Source: CBFFRJ01 sp963530515 (GTDB lineage: Bacteria; Pseudomonadota; Gammaproteobacteria; Enterobacterales; Enterobacteriaceae). From it: DNA of 64,000 nucleotides. Below the pieces are notes generated by a model. The model searched no databases and had not been told where the DNA came from. It saw nothing but the letters and a program-made list of their open reading frames with translations. Made by a program: the position numbers and the translations under genes. Shown one piece after another: positions 16,144 to 25,551 of this stretch (positions are counted from its first letter, which is position 1; every line of letters begins with the position of its first letter). Location: the NCBI GenBank assembly GCA_963530515.1, contig CAUSEC010000018.1, positions 1-64,000 on the forward strand, written 5' to 3'.

Positions 16144-17184
16144 TCAGCCAGCGTGCGCGGAATTGGCCTTTTTCAGCTCTGCATTACGCAGACGCAGGGT
16201 CGCAGGCAGAATGCGCTGCTGCTCGCCCGGCTCATTACCATCAATCAACTGAGTGATGAGGTCGAAGCAGTCGTACGCCAGGCGCGGGATATTCTGCTCG
16301 ACGGTATCAATGCTCAGCGACAGCGAATCATAAAGATAGTGATCGTCGAAGCTGGCAATCTGAATATCGCTTTCCAGTAAATGGTGCTGGCTCATATAAC
16401 GCAGCACCCCTTCAAGCAGCCCGCATGCTGCCGTAAACAGGGCTTTCGGCGGGCGTCCCAGTTTAGCGCAGAGGGCAGCAAACATTTCGTAGCCGCTGCT
16501 CGGGTGGTAATTGCCGTGGATTATCCATTCAGGTCGCAGCGTCACGCCCGCCCTCTCCAGACCTTGTGTAAAGCCCGCCAGACGATCTTTTGTGGGGGAG
16601 AGTCGCGGTTGCCCGCCTAAAAAGTAGATTTCATCCGGGTTGGCGCGTGCCAGACGTTCAACCAGATCGGCGGTTGGCGTCACCGCATCGGTAACGACCA
16701 GCGGCAGCGCTGTGCTGTTCATGTAACGGTCAAACAGCACCACGGGCAGTTGCTCGCTGAGTTTCAGGTAATCGGCATCATTGAGCATGCTGGAGGCCAC
16801 AATCAGCCCGTCGACCTGGCGGGAGACCAGATTGTTCACCACCACCGATTCCTGGCTGGCGTTTTCATCCGTACAGGAGATGAGAAGCTGTAAGCCTGCC
16901 TCACGACACAGGTTTTCCAGTTCATGAGAAAAGGCGGCAAACCCGTGGTTGGTGATTTCAGGGACCACCAGTCCAAGCGTGTGGCTGCGATCCTCACGCA
17001 ACAGCCGGGCATGGATACTCGGCTGATAGTGGTGCTGCTGAGCAAGCGAAAGCACACGCTGACGGGTTTCTTGCGCCACGCGTAACTCTTTACCTCGTCC
17101 ATTGAGTACCAGGCTGGCGGTGGCTTTTGAAACGCCCGCCAGCGCGGCGATATCAGTGATGGTAACGCGTTTTGTTTTTCTCAC
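16144..17184 (-). CDS. scrR: Sucrose operon repressor ScrR
   Basis: LacI-family repressor, 346 residues from the GTG at 17184 (VRKTKRVTITDIAALAG). Helix-turn-helix and hinge: DIAALAGVSKATASLVLNGR, then a periplasmic-binding-like sugar domain. It closely follows ScrR of pUR400 and Klebsiella, with a C-terminal extension of about 12 residues. It represses scrK and scrYAB by binding the palindrome CTAAACCGGTTTAG, present three times in this locus; fructose or fructose-1-phosphate relieves repression in known systems. It is the last gene of the operon, 29 bp after scrB, with its own strong hairpin downstream. Confidence 0.93.
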   Translation of the reverse strand: MRKTKRVTITDIAALAGVSKATASLVLNGRGKELRVAQETRQRVLSLAQQHHYQPSIHARLLREDRSHTLGLVVPEITNHGFAAFSHELENLCREAGLQLLISCTDENASQESVVVNNLVSRQVDGLIVASSMLNDADYLKLSEQLPVVLFDRYMNSTALPLVVTDAVTPTADLVERLARANPDEIYFLGGQPRLSPTKDRLAGFTQGLERAGVTLRPEWIIHGNYHPSSGYEMFAALCAKLGRPPKALFTAACGLLEGVLRYMSQHHLLESDIQIASFDDHYLYDSLSLSIDTVEQNIPRLAYDCFDLITQLIDGNEPGEQQRILPATLRLRNAELKKANSAHAG

Positions 17185-17213
17185 GACAATACATCGGTTA
17201 ATGAAACAAGCTC

Positions 17214-18623
17214 TTATTCTACCATGCAAGGGCGTAACGACCAGTATTGCGCCCGCAGTTCTCCGCTTCCCCCCACGGTTAATTGTGCAGGATGTGACGG
17301 GAAGTAGCGGCTGCTCATTACGCCAGCACCGTCATTAATGAAGATCTCCACGCTGGAGTGGTCACAAAGGATCTGCAGCCTGGTGGCTTCCCCCTGCCAG
17401 AATCGCGAAAGCCACTGGCCGTTTTCCAGGCTTCGGCGGTCGAGACGCAGCTGATTTTTATGCCAGTGCAAAATCAAGGTATCGCCAAAGTTCAGCGTCA
17501 GCTCGCCTTCGCTTTCAATGACCAGTTCCAGACGCTGGGCGTCAATCAGCGGTGCGTTTTCCGCCCGGCCGGCAAACTGGTGCGCTTCTTCACGCAGCGC
17601 CTGAAGCTCTCGCACCGGCTGTTGATACAGCTTGCCGTTGCGGGAGGTCAGCTCGCGCACGCAGGTCATTTGATGGATCCAATCCTGCGCCACCGTCGGC
17701 TGGCGCATCTCTTCGCCATCCGGCACGCCCATCCAGCCCACCAGCAGGCGGCGACCGTCGGCGCTTAAGGTGGTTTGCGGGGCGTAAAACTCGAATCCGG
17801 CGTCGAGTTCGTGCAGTTCCCCGTGAACAAAGCTCGCCTGTTCATGGGAGAAAGTGCCGCTCAGGTATGCACTCGGATGGGTATTGAGGAACCGGTGTTC
17901 CTCGCGTGCCACCCCTTGCGGGCAGCAAATCAGGAAGGTTTCCGCCCCCAGGGTGAACAAATCCGGGCACTCCCACATATACCCTGCGTCACCTAATCCG
18001 CCGAGACCGCTTCCCGCCAGCTCACCAAGCAACTGCCACTGGTGCAAATCATCAGAGCGCAACAGTAGCACCTTGCCCTGTAGCGCCTGGTTCTGCGCAC
18101 CCAACACCATGTACCATTGGTTTTCGTGCTGCCAGACTTTCGGATCTCTCACGTGCCCGGTGTAGCCTTCCGGCAGTGCTATCACCGGCCCCAGCTTGTC
18201 AAAGCCGCCTTCGGCGTTCTGCACCGCCAGGCACTGCCAGGCCGTGCGCCCGCCGTCTGCAAACTTCACGTTGCCGGTATAACACAGCGTCAGCTCGCCA
18301 TGATTGTCGACCGCGCTGCCGGAATAGCAGCCGCTGCGGTCGTACTCATCGACGGGCATCAGGGCTAACGGCTCATGCTGCCAGTGCAGCAAATCCGCGG
18401 AACTCCAGTGCCCCCAGCATTTGTGATTGTGCTGGCAGCCGAGCGGATTCCACTGATAGAACAGATGAAACCGCCCCTGGAAATGAATAAAGCCGTTAGG
18501 GTCATTCAACAGCCCCGTCGCCGGAGCCAGGTGCCATGCCGGATAGTGGCTGTCCCGCAGTGCTCTCGGCTGGCCTTTGAGCACTGACAGTAAAATCTCC
18601 GGCAACAGGGTCGATGAAGTCAT
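17214..18623 (-). CDS. scrB: Sucrose-6-phosphate hydrolase
   Basis: 469 residues, GH32 invertase family. It splits sucrose-6-phosphate, the product of PTS uptake, into glucose-6-phosphate and fructose. Motifs: NDPNG (nucleophile Asp), HVRDPKVW (transition-state Asp) and WECPDLF (acid/base Glu), in order, then a beta-sandwich C-terminal domain. Its ATG shares one base with the scrA stop (TAATG), so translation is coupled. Cytoplasmic. Confidence 0.95.
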   Translation of the reverse strand: MTSSTLLPEILLSVLKGQPRALRDSHYPAWHLAPATGLLNDPNGFIHFQGRFHLFYQWNPLGCQHNHKCWGHWSSADLLHWQHEPLALMPVDEYDRSGCYSGSAVDNHGELTLCYTGNVKFADGGRTAWQCLAVQNAEGGFDKLGPVIALPEGYTGHVRDPKVWQHENQWYMVLGAQNQALQGKVLLLRSDDLHQWQLLGELAGSGLGGLGDAGYMWECPDLFTLGAETFLICCPQGVAREEHRFLNTHPSAYLSGTFSHEQASFVHGELHELDAGFEFYAPQTTLSADGRRLLVGWMGVPDGEEMRQPTVAQDWIHQMTCVRELTSRNGKLYQQPVRELQALREEAHQFAGRAENAPLIDAQRLELVIESEGELTLNFGDTLILHWHKNQLRLDRRSLENGQWLSRFWQGEATRLQILCDHSSVEIFINDGAGVMSSRYFPSHPAQLTVGGSGELRAQYWSLRPCMVE

Positions 18624-19993
18624 TATTCGGAGTCCGTTTTGTATTTAAGCAGGTAAGAGATAATAAAGGCGACGCTGAAGGCAATCACCATCCCGATAGC
18701 GTAATTCAGCAGCGAGCTGGCCTGCACAATCGCCATGCCCGGAATGCCCGTCAGGCCAACGGCGGTCATGTAGACGTGAACGGAAACCACCCAGGCCCCA
18801 CCCACCGCACCGCCGATCAGCGCAGCAATAAACGGCTTCACAAAGCGCAGGTTGATACCAAAAATCGCCGCTTCCGTAATACCGAGCACCGCAGAAAACG
18901 CCGACGGCAGCGTAATGGCTTTGATTTTGGCATCTTTGGTTTTGAACCATACCGCCAGACACGCCCCGCCCTGCGCCACGTTAGCCATCGCCCAGATGGG
19001 CAGCAGGAAGTTCACGCCAATCGACGGATTGCCGAGTAACCCGGCTTCGATGGCATGGAAACTGTGATGCACGCCGGTGATAACAATCACCGAGTAAAGC
19101 CCGCCAAACAGCAGCCCTGCCAGCCAGCCCGCATGGGTAATAAGCGTGCTGAGCACAAAGGAGATGCCATCACCCAGCGCACGGCCCGCCGGGCCGATGA
19201 TCAACAGCGCGACAAAACCTGTGATGATGACGGTCAAAAACGGCGTCAGAATCAGATCCAGCGCGTCAGGGATAATCCGGCGCAGCTGTTTCTCAATGAT
19301 GCTCATAAACCACACGGCAAGTAACACCGGGAAAACCGTGCCCTGATAGCCGATCATCGCCACGTCGATACCAAAGAAGTTCATGGTATGGAACCCGGCC
19401 GCCACGCCCCAGGCATTAGTCAGCGCCGGATGGGTCAGAATGCCGCCCAGCGTCGCCCCCAGATAAGGGTTACCGCCAAATTCCCGCGCGGCGGTGAAGC
19501 CAATCAGGATCGGCAGAATAATAAACGCCGCCGAGCTGAACATATCCAGCATGATGTACAGCGCATTTTCCGGGTTCACCCAGCCGTAGGTTTTCACCAT
19601 GCCGAGCAGCCCCATCAACAACCCCGACGCCACGATGGCCGGAATAATAGGCACAAAAATGTTGGACAACAAACGGGCCACGCGCTGGAACGGATTCAGT
19701 TTGCGGGCGGCAATCGCAGCCGCTTCTGCTTTGCTCGTCTCGCCAATGCCCGCTTCCTGAATAAACGCGGCATAGACTTTGTTCACCACGCCGGTACCGA
19801 AAATCACCTGTAGCTGCCCGGCGTTGCGGAAGCAGCCTTTCACGCCGTCGATTTTGCCAATCGCGGTGGTGTCCGCTTTGGCATCTTCCGCCAGCACCAG
19901 CCGCAGGCGCGTGGCGCAATGCGCTGCACTGACGATATTGTCCTTGCCGCCCAGCAGCGGTAATAGCGACCGGGAAATCTGTTCGAAGTCCAT
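18623..19993 (-). CDS. scrA: Sucrose-specific PTS enzyme IIBC
   Basis: 456 residues. The N-terminal IIB domain carries the phosphorylated Cys in SAAHCATRLR (C26). From about residue 105 there are ten or so membrane segments forming the IIC channel, with the conserved GVHHSFHAIEAGL and GITEAAIFGIN segments. There is no IIA domain; the glucose-type IIA (Crr) is used in trans, as known for this family. It phosphorylates sucrose at C6 during import. Lies between scrY and scrB. Confidence 0.95.
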   Translation of the reverse strand: MDFEQISRSLLPLLGGKDNIVSAAHCATRLRLVLAEDAKADTTAIGKIDGVKGCFRNAGQLQVIFGTGVVNKVYAAFIQEAGIGETSKAEAAAIAARKLNPFQRVARLLSNIFVPIIPAIVASGLLMGLLGMVKTYGWVNPENALYIMLDMFSSAAFIILPILIGFTAAREFGGNPYLGATLGGILTHPALTNAWGVAAGFHTMNFFGIDVAMIGYQGTVFPVLLAVWFMSIIEKQLRRIIPDALDLILTPFLTVIITGFVALLIIGPAGRALGDGISFVLSTLITHAGWLAGLLFGGLYSVIVITGVHHSFHAIEAGLLGNPSIGVNFLLPIWAMANVAQGGACLAVWFKTKDAKIKAITLPSAFSAVLGITEAAIFGINLRFVKPFIAALIGGAVGGAWVVSVHVYMTAVGLTGIPGMAIVQASSLLNYAIGMVIAFSVAFIISYLLKYKTDSE

Positions 19994-20034
19994 ATAAGCC
20001 TCTGTTTTATAGAAATTTATAATAATTAGCGCGT

Positions 20035-20056
20035 AAAAAGCCCCTTACCGGGGCTT
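20035..20056 (-). terminator. Intra-operon hairpin between scrY and scrA
   Basis: On the minus strand GCCCC-GGTAA-GGGGC is followed by TTTTT, a good intrinsic terminator located 6 bp after the scrY stop and before scrA. It probably lowers scrAB expression relative to the porin by partial termination. Confidence 0.75.
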
Positions 20057-20061
20057 GATCA

Positions 20062-21579
20062 TCAGAACCAGGTTTCCATCTGCACGCCGAAGGTCCACTC
20101 GCCGCCAGATTTAAAGCCGTTGCTGCCCATCGCATCATCGCTGGCATAGTTGTCCAGCTTGTGATCCCAGTCCATCCAGGAGGCGAAAAGACGCAGTTCA
20201 GGACGTTTGAGGAACTCACCGACATCGCCCGCCTTCAGCGTTGGCGCAACGGTCAGTTTGTAGAAGCTACCGTTTACCGCGTTACGGCTGTTGTAGCCCT
20301 CTGGTTTGAGATCCATGTACTGATAGCTGCCTTCATATTGCATCTCGAAGTTTTGCGTCAGTTCCTGAATCAGGCGCATGTTGAAGGTCGCCCACTCGTA
20401 GCTGTCGCCTTTCACGTAGCGGTCTTTGCTGCTCTGCGCCAGTACCGCCGGCGCAATATGCCAGCCACCGCCCAGCGGCGTCATGCCGTAGGTCGCCAGA
20501 CGCCAGGTGTCGGCTTCCGGCAACAGCGCACCATCCGAGCCCACCACTTTCACCTCGGCCCCCAGACCGTGGCCGTAAAGCAGTGCCGTTTTCGACATCC
20601 CCTCGCGCAGGCCATAGAAGCTCTCATTGTGCAGGCCTAACAGAGCATGAACGCCGGTATTCGCCGCATCGCTTTTGACTTTATTGCCGTCAAGATCGAG
20701 ACGGTCGTCGTTATCCTTCGCCCGCATGCCGCTGACCATTGCCTGCACCGGACCAAAGTAGTTGTTCAGCGTCAGGATGTAGTTCTGGGCATTGTTTTCG
20801 CTGTTCTCGATGTCGCCAAAGGTACGGCCATAAAGAGAAAAGTTACTGCGCGCGTTGTCGCTCCATTTCATGTCATAGACGCCCGCCCCGGTCCCGGCGA
20901 GGAACACCACGTCCGAGTCGAGCCAGTGAATATCGAAATTATCGCGATCAAAGCGCTTACCGGCCCAGACCGTGGAATCTTTAAACGCGCCGGTGAACGT
21001 CGGCAGATGCCCCAGTTCTGTGAAGGCCTGGCGCAGGTTCAGATCGCTGCTCGATGCCGTCCAGTCGTTATAGCTGCGCTGCCCGTCTGCCAGCATCACT
21101 TTAAAGCGGGTAGTGGCCCCGCTGGCGAGCGTCTGTTTATGCTCCAGGTTCATCTCGACGTAGGTATCCGGCTCGTTACCCAGTCGGCCTACGTGCCCCC
21201 CGGTTTCACCCGCAGGCGTCATCCCTGGCCCGCCCTGGGTTTTAGCCGCCGAGTCGCTCATCAGCAAGCCTGAACGGGCATAACCGTGGAACTCAAACCC
21301 GCCTTCCTGCGTGGATTTCTGCTCCAGTTGCGCCGTTCGTTGCACCACGTCCGCCGTTGCGGTTTGCGTTTTCTGCTGCTCAGTGGCCAGGTTTTTGGCC
21401 TGTAACTCTGCGGCCTGAGCGCGTTTTTCTGCATTAGTGGCCCGTTGTTCTGCGGCCTGCAGACGCTGTTCCAGCGCGGCAAGACGTGCTTCTATGCTGC
21501 CCATCCCTGCATCTGCCGCCAGCGCAGATCCCGATCCCATTAACAAACCCAGCGTGATAGCGAGCGTGCTTTTTCTCAT
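20062..21579 (-). CDS. scrY: Sucrose porin ScrY
   Basis: 505 residues, LamB-like outer-membrane sugar channel. Signal peptide MRKSTLAITLGLLMGSGSAL, then a periplasmic coiled coil of about 70 residues (IEARLAALEQRLQAAEQRAT and onward) that is diagnostic of ScrY and trimerises in the periplasm. The rest is an 18-strand barrel starting EFHGYARSGLLM and ending METWF with the usual terminal Phe. Two ScrR operators lie upstream in the 152-bp gap after scrK. Confidence 0.95.
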   Translation of the reverse strand: MRKSTLAITLGLLMGSGSALAADAGMGSIEARLAALEQRLQAAEQRATNAEKRAQAAELQAKNLATEQQKTQTATADVVQRTAQLEQKSTQEGGFEFHGYARSGLLMSDSAAKTQGGPGMTPAGETGGHVGRLGNEPDTYVEMNLEHKQTLASGATTRFKVMLADGQRSYNDWTASSSDLNLRQAFTELGHLPTFTGAFKDSTVWAGKRFDRDNFDIHWLDSDVVFLAGTGAGVYDMKWSDNARSNFSLYGRTFGDIENSENNAQNYILTLNNYFGPVQAMVSGMRAKDNDDRLDLDGNKVKSDAANTGVHALLGLHNESFYGLREGMSKTALLYGHGLGAEVKVVGSDGALLPEADTWRLATYGMTPLGGGWHIAPAVLAQSSKDRYVKGDSYEWATFNMRLIQELTQNFEMQYEGSYQYMDLKPEGYNSRNAVNGSFYKLTVAPTLKAGDVGEFLKRPELRLFASWMDWDHKLDNYASDDAMGSNGFKSGGEWTFGVQMETWF

Positions 21580-21624
21580 TGTTTTTGCGTCCCTATGAAA
21601 GAGGTAAGAGTGCTGAACATTTTG

Positions 21625-21638
21625 CTAAACCGGTTTAG
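21625..21638. promoter_or_regulatory. ScrR operator at scrY (proximal)
   Basis: Perfect palindrome CTAAACCGGTTTAG, 46 bp upstream of scrY. Same sequence as the distal copy; the centre-CG form is typical of LacI-family operators. Confidence 0.88.
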
Positions 21639-21683
21639 TCGCGAATCATAATCAAGGTTAATTTCAACGCGCAAACAAATTTG

Positions 21684-21697
21684 CTAAACCGGTTTAG
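21684..21697. promoter_or_regulatory. ScrR operator at scrY (distal)
   Basis: Second CTAAACCGGTTTAG, 59 bp from the first, in the scrK-scrY gap. Paired operators at this spacing allow cooperative repression. Confidence 0.88.
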
Positions 21698-21731
21698 TGA
21701 ATGTGAGGAGGGTCGCAAATCGAGGGATAAA

Positions 21732-22658
21732 TCAGCCCGCCATAGCCATCAACGCCTCAAGGCGGGGCAGCGCGGTCATGGCCCCTTTCGCCGTGGTCGC
21801 CAGCGCACCGCAATGTTGTGCGCTCTTCAGGCAGGACGCCAGTTCCGGCTCACTGTTGGGGAGGCCCGTCTGCGCCAGTTGCCACAGCAGCCCGGCCACA
21901 AAGGCATCACCGGCACCGGTAGTATCCACGCTGATAACCGGTTTGCTGGGGTAATGGAAAATGTCGCCCTGGAACAGCGCCAGCACGCCGGCTTTCCCCT
22001 GGGTAACCAGCAGCAGTTTGATAGCAAAACGCTTTGCCAGCCTCTTCATACCGGTATGCAGATCGGTGGAGGCGGTCATAAAGGCCAGCTCTTCTTCGGA
22101 GAGTTTCACCACATCGGCCAGCTCAAAGGCAAACACCAGACACCGGTGCAGCACCTGCGGATCCTGCCAGAGATCGGCGCGAATATTGGGGTCAAAACTG
22201 ACCAATCCCCCGGCTTCACGCATGCGCTTCATGGCAAGCAACGCCGTGGTGCGCGAAGGTTCGGCGCTCAGGGCAATAGAGCAGCTGTGCAGCCAGTCTC
22301 CCTGCTGAAACGTTGGCAAATCCTCGGCCTGCAAAAAGAGATCGGCGCTGGGGCGCACCATAAACGTGAACGAGCGTTCGCCTTCATCGTCCAGCGCCAC
22401 CACCACCGTGGAGGTGCGCTGCGCCGGGTCAAAGCGCATGAAGTCGGTATTCACCGCTTCCTCACTGAGCGTGGCCTGCATAAAGCGGCCAAACGGATCG
22501 AGGCCAACCCGGCCGATAAACCCGCTTTTCCCTCCCAGTCTCGCAATGCCGACGGCCACATTGGCCGGGGCGCCGCCCGCGCATTGCAGTAAGCGCCCGT
22601 TTCCTTCTGGCAACAGATCCACGACGGCGTCACCCAGACACCAGACTTGAGCTGACAT
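21732..22658 (-). CDS. scrK: Fructokinase ScrK
   Basis: 308-residue PfkB-family sugar kinase phosphorylating the fructose released by ScrB. N-terminal CAGGAPANVAVGIARLG and C-terminal DTTGAGDAFVAGLL (catalytic Asp in GAGD) are the two PfkB signatures. It is the first gene of the scr unit, with one ScrR operator in its promoter; scrYABR has its own promoter and two operators. Confidence 0.95.
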   Translation of the reverse strand: MSAQVWCLGDAVVDLLPEGNGRLLQCAGGAPANVAVGIARLGGKSGFIGRVGLDPFGRFMQATLSEEAVNTDFMRFDPAQRTSTVVVALDDEGERSFTFMVRPSADLFLQAEDLPTFQQGDWLHSCSIALSAEPSRTTALLAMKRMREAGGLVSFDPNIRADLWQDPQVLHRCLVFAFELADVVKLSEEELAFMTASTDLHTGMKRLAKRFAIKLLLVTQGKAGVLALFQGDIFHYPSKPVISVDTTGAGDAFVAGLLWQLAQTGLPNSEPELASCLKSAQHCGALATTAKGAMTALPRLEALMAMAG

Positions 22659-22695
22659 GGTTTTCTCCCAATAGAATGTATGGGCTAAAATCTAA

Positions 22696-22709
22696 TTAAA
22701 CCGGTTTAG
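22696..22709. promoter_or_regulatory. ScrR operator at scrK
   Basis: TTAAACCGGTTTAG differs by one base from the scrY operators and lies 37 bp upstream of scrK. The single, slightly imperfect site suggests weaker repression than at scrY. Confidence 0.85.
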
Positions 22710-22919
22710 CAAATCAATCTATTCCGTCAGCGATGTCACCTGAGGCATCACTCAGCCGCGTTAACGCGAGCCCACAGGGTTGGCTTTTTGGGCGGTTTAG
22801 CCTCCATCAAAGACAAATTTATGAATTCCAGTGCCTCACTAAAACACATCCTGATATTCTCTTTTGTCATCGCAACCCTCACATTTGCCGCAACATCGCG
22901 CTAAACATCAGGAGTGAAC

Positions 22920-23474
22920 ATGAGCCAACCGTTACATGCCGAGCCGCTGGTCTGGGGTCACGGCCCACGCACTTTCGAAGTTTTTCTGGAACCCACCTGC
23001 CCGTTCTCCGTTCGCGCATTTAACAAGCTGGATGCGCTGCTAAAATACGTGGGCGAAGACAAGGTGACGGTAAAAATTCGCCTGCAATCTCAGCCCTGGC
23101 ATCTGTTCTCCGGCGTGATTGTGCGCTGCATTCTCGCGGCCTCCACGCTACCCAACGGGCGCGATGCCGCACATAAAGTGATGCAGGCGGTTGCTGACCA
23201 TCGGGAAGAATTTGAGTTTACCGACCACTGCAGCGGCCCGAATATGGACGCCACGCCGCAGCAGATTATTGAACGCATTGAGAACTACAGCGGTGTGACG
23301 CTGGGTGAGGCCTTTGCGCGCCCGGAATTACAAACGGAAATCAAATGGCACTGCAAATATGCCCGCCAGAACGGTATCCACGTCTCCCCGACCTTTATGG
23401 TCAATGGCCTGGTGCAGGCGGATCTGGGCAGCGGCGATGACATCAGCGCCTGGGCTGCACGCATTCTGGCCTGA
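22920..23474 (+). CDS. DsbA-family thioredoxin-fold protein, single-Cys active site
   Basis: 184 residues from the ATG at 22920 (AGGAG 6 bases before; a GTG six bases earlier is a poorer start). The thioredoxin fold is seen in RTFEVFLEPTCPFSVRAFNK with a CPFS motif (CxxS, one Cys) and the cis-Pro segment HVSPTFMVNG. No signal peptide, so cytoplasmic. It is related to 2-hydroxychromene isomerase/DsbA-like proteins annotated only as thioredoxin domain proteins. CxxS implies a monothiol or non-redox role, for instance glutathione-linked, which would go with the GST-fold yghU 90 bp downstream in the same orientation. Function unknown. Confidence 0.75.
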   Translation: MSQPLHAEPLVWGHGPRTFEVFLEPTCPFSVRAFNKLDALLKYVGEDKVTVKIRLQSQPWHLFSGVIVRCILAASTLPNGRDAAHKVMQAVADHREEFEFTDHCSGPNMDATPQQIIERIENYSGVTLGEAFARPELQTEIKWHCKYARQNGIHVSPTFMVNGLVQADLGSGDDISAWAARILA

Positions 23475-23564
23475 TGGCCCACTCTGTATAACGGGCGGGG
23501 TAAATCACACCCCGCCAGACGGCTGCTACACTGCTTCAACACCTTAACGAAAAGGCAGGTCAAC

Positions 23565-24431
23565 ATGTCAGACACTAACTATCAGCCCCCGAAAGTCTGG
23601 ACGTGGGATAAGTCCGGCGGCGGCGCATTCGCCAATATCAACCGCCCGATTTCCGGCGCAACGCATGAGAAAGCATTACCGGTTGGTAAGCACCCGCTTC
23701 AGCTTTATTCACTGGGCACACCGAATGGCCAGAAGGTCACCATTCTGCTCGAAGAGCTGCTGGCGAAAGGCGTGAAAGAGGCAGAATACGACGCCTGGTT
23801 AATTCGTATTGGCGAAGGCGATCAGTTCTCCAGCGGCTTTGTGGACGTGAACCCGAATTCCAAAATTCCGGCGCTGAGTGACCACTCCACCACCCCGCCG
23901 ACCCGTGTGTTTGAATCCGGCAACATCCTGCTGTACCTCGCAGAGAAATTTGGTCACTTCCTGCCAAAAGATCTTGCTGCACGCACCGAAACCCTGAACT
24001 GGCTGTTCTGGCTGCAGGGCTCTGCCCCGTTCCTCGGCGGCGGTTTTGGCCACTTCTACCATTACGCTCCGGTGAAGATTGAGTACGCCATTAACCGCTT
24101 CACCATGGAAGCCAAGCGTCAGCTGGACGTGCTCGACAAACAACTGGCGACGCATAAATTCGTGGCGGGCGACGAATATACGATTGCCGACATGGCTATC
24201 TGGCCGTGGTACGGCAACGTGGTGCTGGGCAACGTCTACGATGCTGACACCTTCCTGGAAGCCAGTGGCTACACTCACGTGCTGCGCTGGGCGAAAGAAG
24301 TGGCAGCACGCCCTGCGGTGATCCGCGGACGTAAGGTCAACCGCACCTTTGGCGAACCAGCGGATCAGCTGCATGAGCGCCATGATGCCAGCGATTTCGA
24401 CACCAATACTGAAGACAAACGCAACGGCTAA
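23565..24431 (+). CDS. yghU: GST-like disulfide-bond oxidoreductase YghU
   Basis: 288 residues, Nu-class glutathione transferase fold. YghU binds two glutathiones and has disulfide reductase activity. The N-terminal thioredoxin-like domain (PLQLYSLGTPNGQKVTILLE, NPNSKIPAL) carries the conserved Thr/Asn contacts; VFESGNILLYLAEKFG binds the glutathione gamma-glutamyl end; the helical C-terminal domain includes FVAGDEYTIADMAIWPWYG. It is next to hyb in E. coli also. Cytoplasmic. AGG lies before the ATG. Confidence 0.93.
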   Translation: MSDTNYQPPKVWTWDKSGGGAFANINRPISGATHEKALPVGKHPLQLYSLGTPNGQKVTILLEELLAKGVKEAEYDAWLIRIGEGDQFSSGFVDVNPNSKIPALSDHSTTPPTRVFESGNILLYLAEKFGHFLPKDLAARTETLNWLFWLQGSAPFLGGGFGHFYHYAPVKIEYAINRFTMEAKRQLDVLDKQLATHKFVAGDEYTIADMAIWPWYGNVVLGNVYDADTFLEASGYTHVLRWAKEVAARPAVIRGRKVNRTFGEPADQLHERHDASDFDTNTEDKRNG

Positions 24432-24439
24432 GCCGTTTC

Positions 24440-24463
24440 TCCCGGGTGGATTTACGCCCGGGA
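24440..24463 (+). terminator. Hairpin after yghU
   Basis: TCCCGGG / CCCGGGA stem with a 10-base loop, 9 bp after the yghU stop, followed by only ATTT. Probably a weak terminator. Confidence 0.45.
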
Positions 24464-24564
24464 ATTTCCCCCTTCCCCCTCGTTTTGACTGTTTTTTTCA
24501 CACCATATTTACAACCCCGAAATAACTGGTAAGAATGCCTTTTATTTACTCATAACCACGGCAA

Positions 24565-25551
24565 ATGTCTGAAAACGCGCTTAAACAGCAGATTTTGAAT
24601 CTGAAAAAGCATAACGCACGCCTGGTGCGGATAGCGCGTGACGCCCGTAGCAAGCTCAGCGCGGCGCTGGACGGCACCGGCCTGTGTTTATGGCAACTCG
24701 ATATCCCAAGCGGAAAGCTGATTATTTTTAACCGCCGCTGGGGTTCGATGCTGGGCTATCAGCCCAAAGAGCTGAGTGCACGTTTCGAGGTCTGGCGAGA
24801 ACATCTTCACCCGGATGACCGGGAGCGCGTGCTGGACGCGTTCTATGGCCATATCGAGGGAAAAACCCCGTTTTATGAAGCACTGCACCGTATGCAGCAC
24901 AAAAACGGCACCGTCACCTGGGTGCTGGACAGGGGCCGGGTCAGCCAGTGGGATGAAGACGGCAAGCCGCTAAAAGTGACCGGCACCCACATCGACATGA
25001 CCAAAGAAAAGCAGTACGAAGAACAGCTCGCGCTGCTGGCAAACCATGACCCGCTAACGGGCCTGGCCAACCGTCATGCCCTGCTTAAACATTTTGATGA
25101 GTTAAAGCAGGCCGGGCCGCTGTGCATCGCGTTTATCGACCTCGACGACTTCAAAGTGGTGAACGACACCTTAGGGCACCGCAGCGGCGATGAATTACTG
25201 ATTCAGTTGAGTCTGCGCCTGCGCGAGGCCTGCCCGGAAGGCACTGTGGTTGGGCGTTTGGGCGGTGATGAGTTTGTGTTGCTGCTGCCGTTTGCTCTCA
25301 ACAGCCTGCTGATTAACAGCGCCGCCCATAACTGCCTGCATGCCGCACTGATGCCCTTTGCGCTCGATAATGGCGATGGCATGGTGGGCGCATCGATTGG
25401 TATTGATGAAGTGCATGCGAAGGATGATTTCGTTAACGCCCTCAAACGCGCCGATCTGGCGATGTATCAAATCAAACACTCGGGCAAAAACGGCGCTGCC
25501 GTCGGAAACACGGTGCTGTCGATCCCCCCCAGGGAGACGCTTGCACAATGA
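24565..25551 (+). CDS. PAS-GGDEF diguanylate cyclase
   Basis: 328 residues. A short N-terminal coiled coil (residues 5-35) is followed by a PAS/PAC sensor (about 35-155: LDGTGLCLWQLDIPSGKLI, then VTGTHIDMTKEKQYEEQ) and a GGDEF domain (about 165-315: HDPLTGLANRHALL, DLDDFKVVNDTLGHRSGDE, VVGRLGGDEFVLL). The intact GGDEF signature predicts c-di-GMP synthesis. No RxxD inhibitory site precedes it, so product inhibition by that route is unlikely. No membrane segment, so cytoplasmic. The last codons overlap the next gene by 4 bp (ATGA), coupling it to a DeoR-type regulator. No clear ribosome site precedes the ATG. Confidence 0.88.
   Translation: MSENALKQQILNLKKHNARLVRIARDARSKLSAALDGTGLCLWQLDIPSGKLIIFNRRWGSMLGYQPKELSARFEVWREHLHPDDRERVLDAFYGHIEGKTPFYEALHRMQHKNGTVTWVLDRGRVSQWDEDGKPLKVTGTHIDMTKEKQYEEQLALLANHDPLTGLANRHALLKHFDELKQAGPLCIAFIDLDDFKVVNDTLGHRSGDELLIQLSLRLREACPEGTVVGRLGGDEFVLLLPFALNSLLINSAAHNCLHAALMPFALDNGDGMVGASIGIDEVHAKDDFVNALKRADLAMYQIKHSGKNGAAVGNTVLSIPPRETLAQ

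Noticed and set aside
23494..23516. GGCGGGG/CCCCGCC hairpin as a terminator before yghU
   Set aside because: No T run follows; not called.
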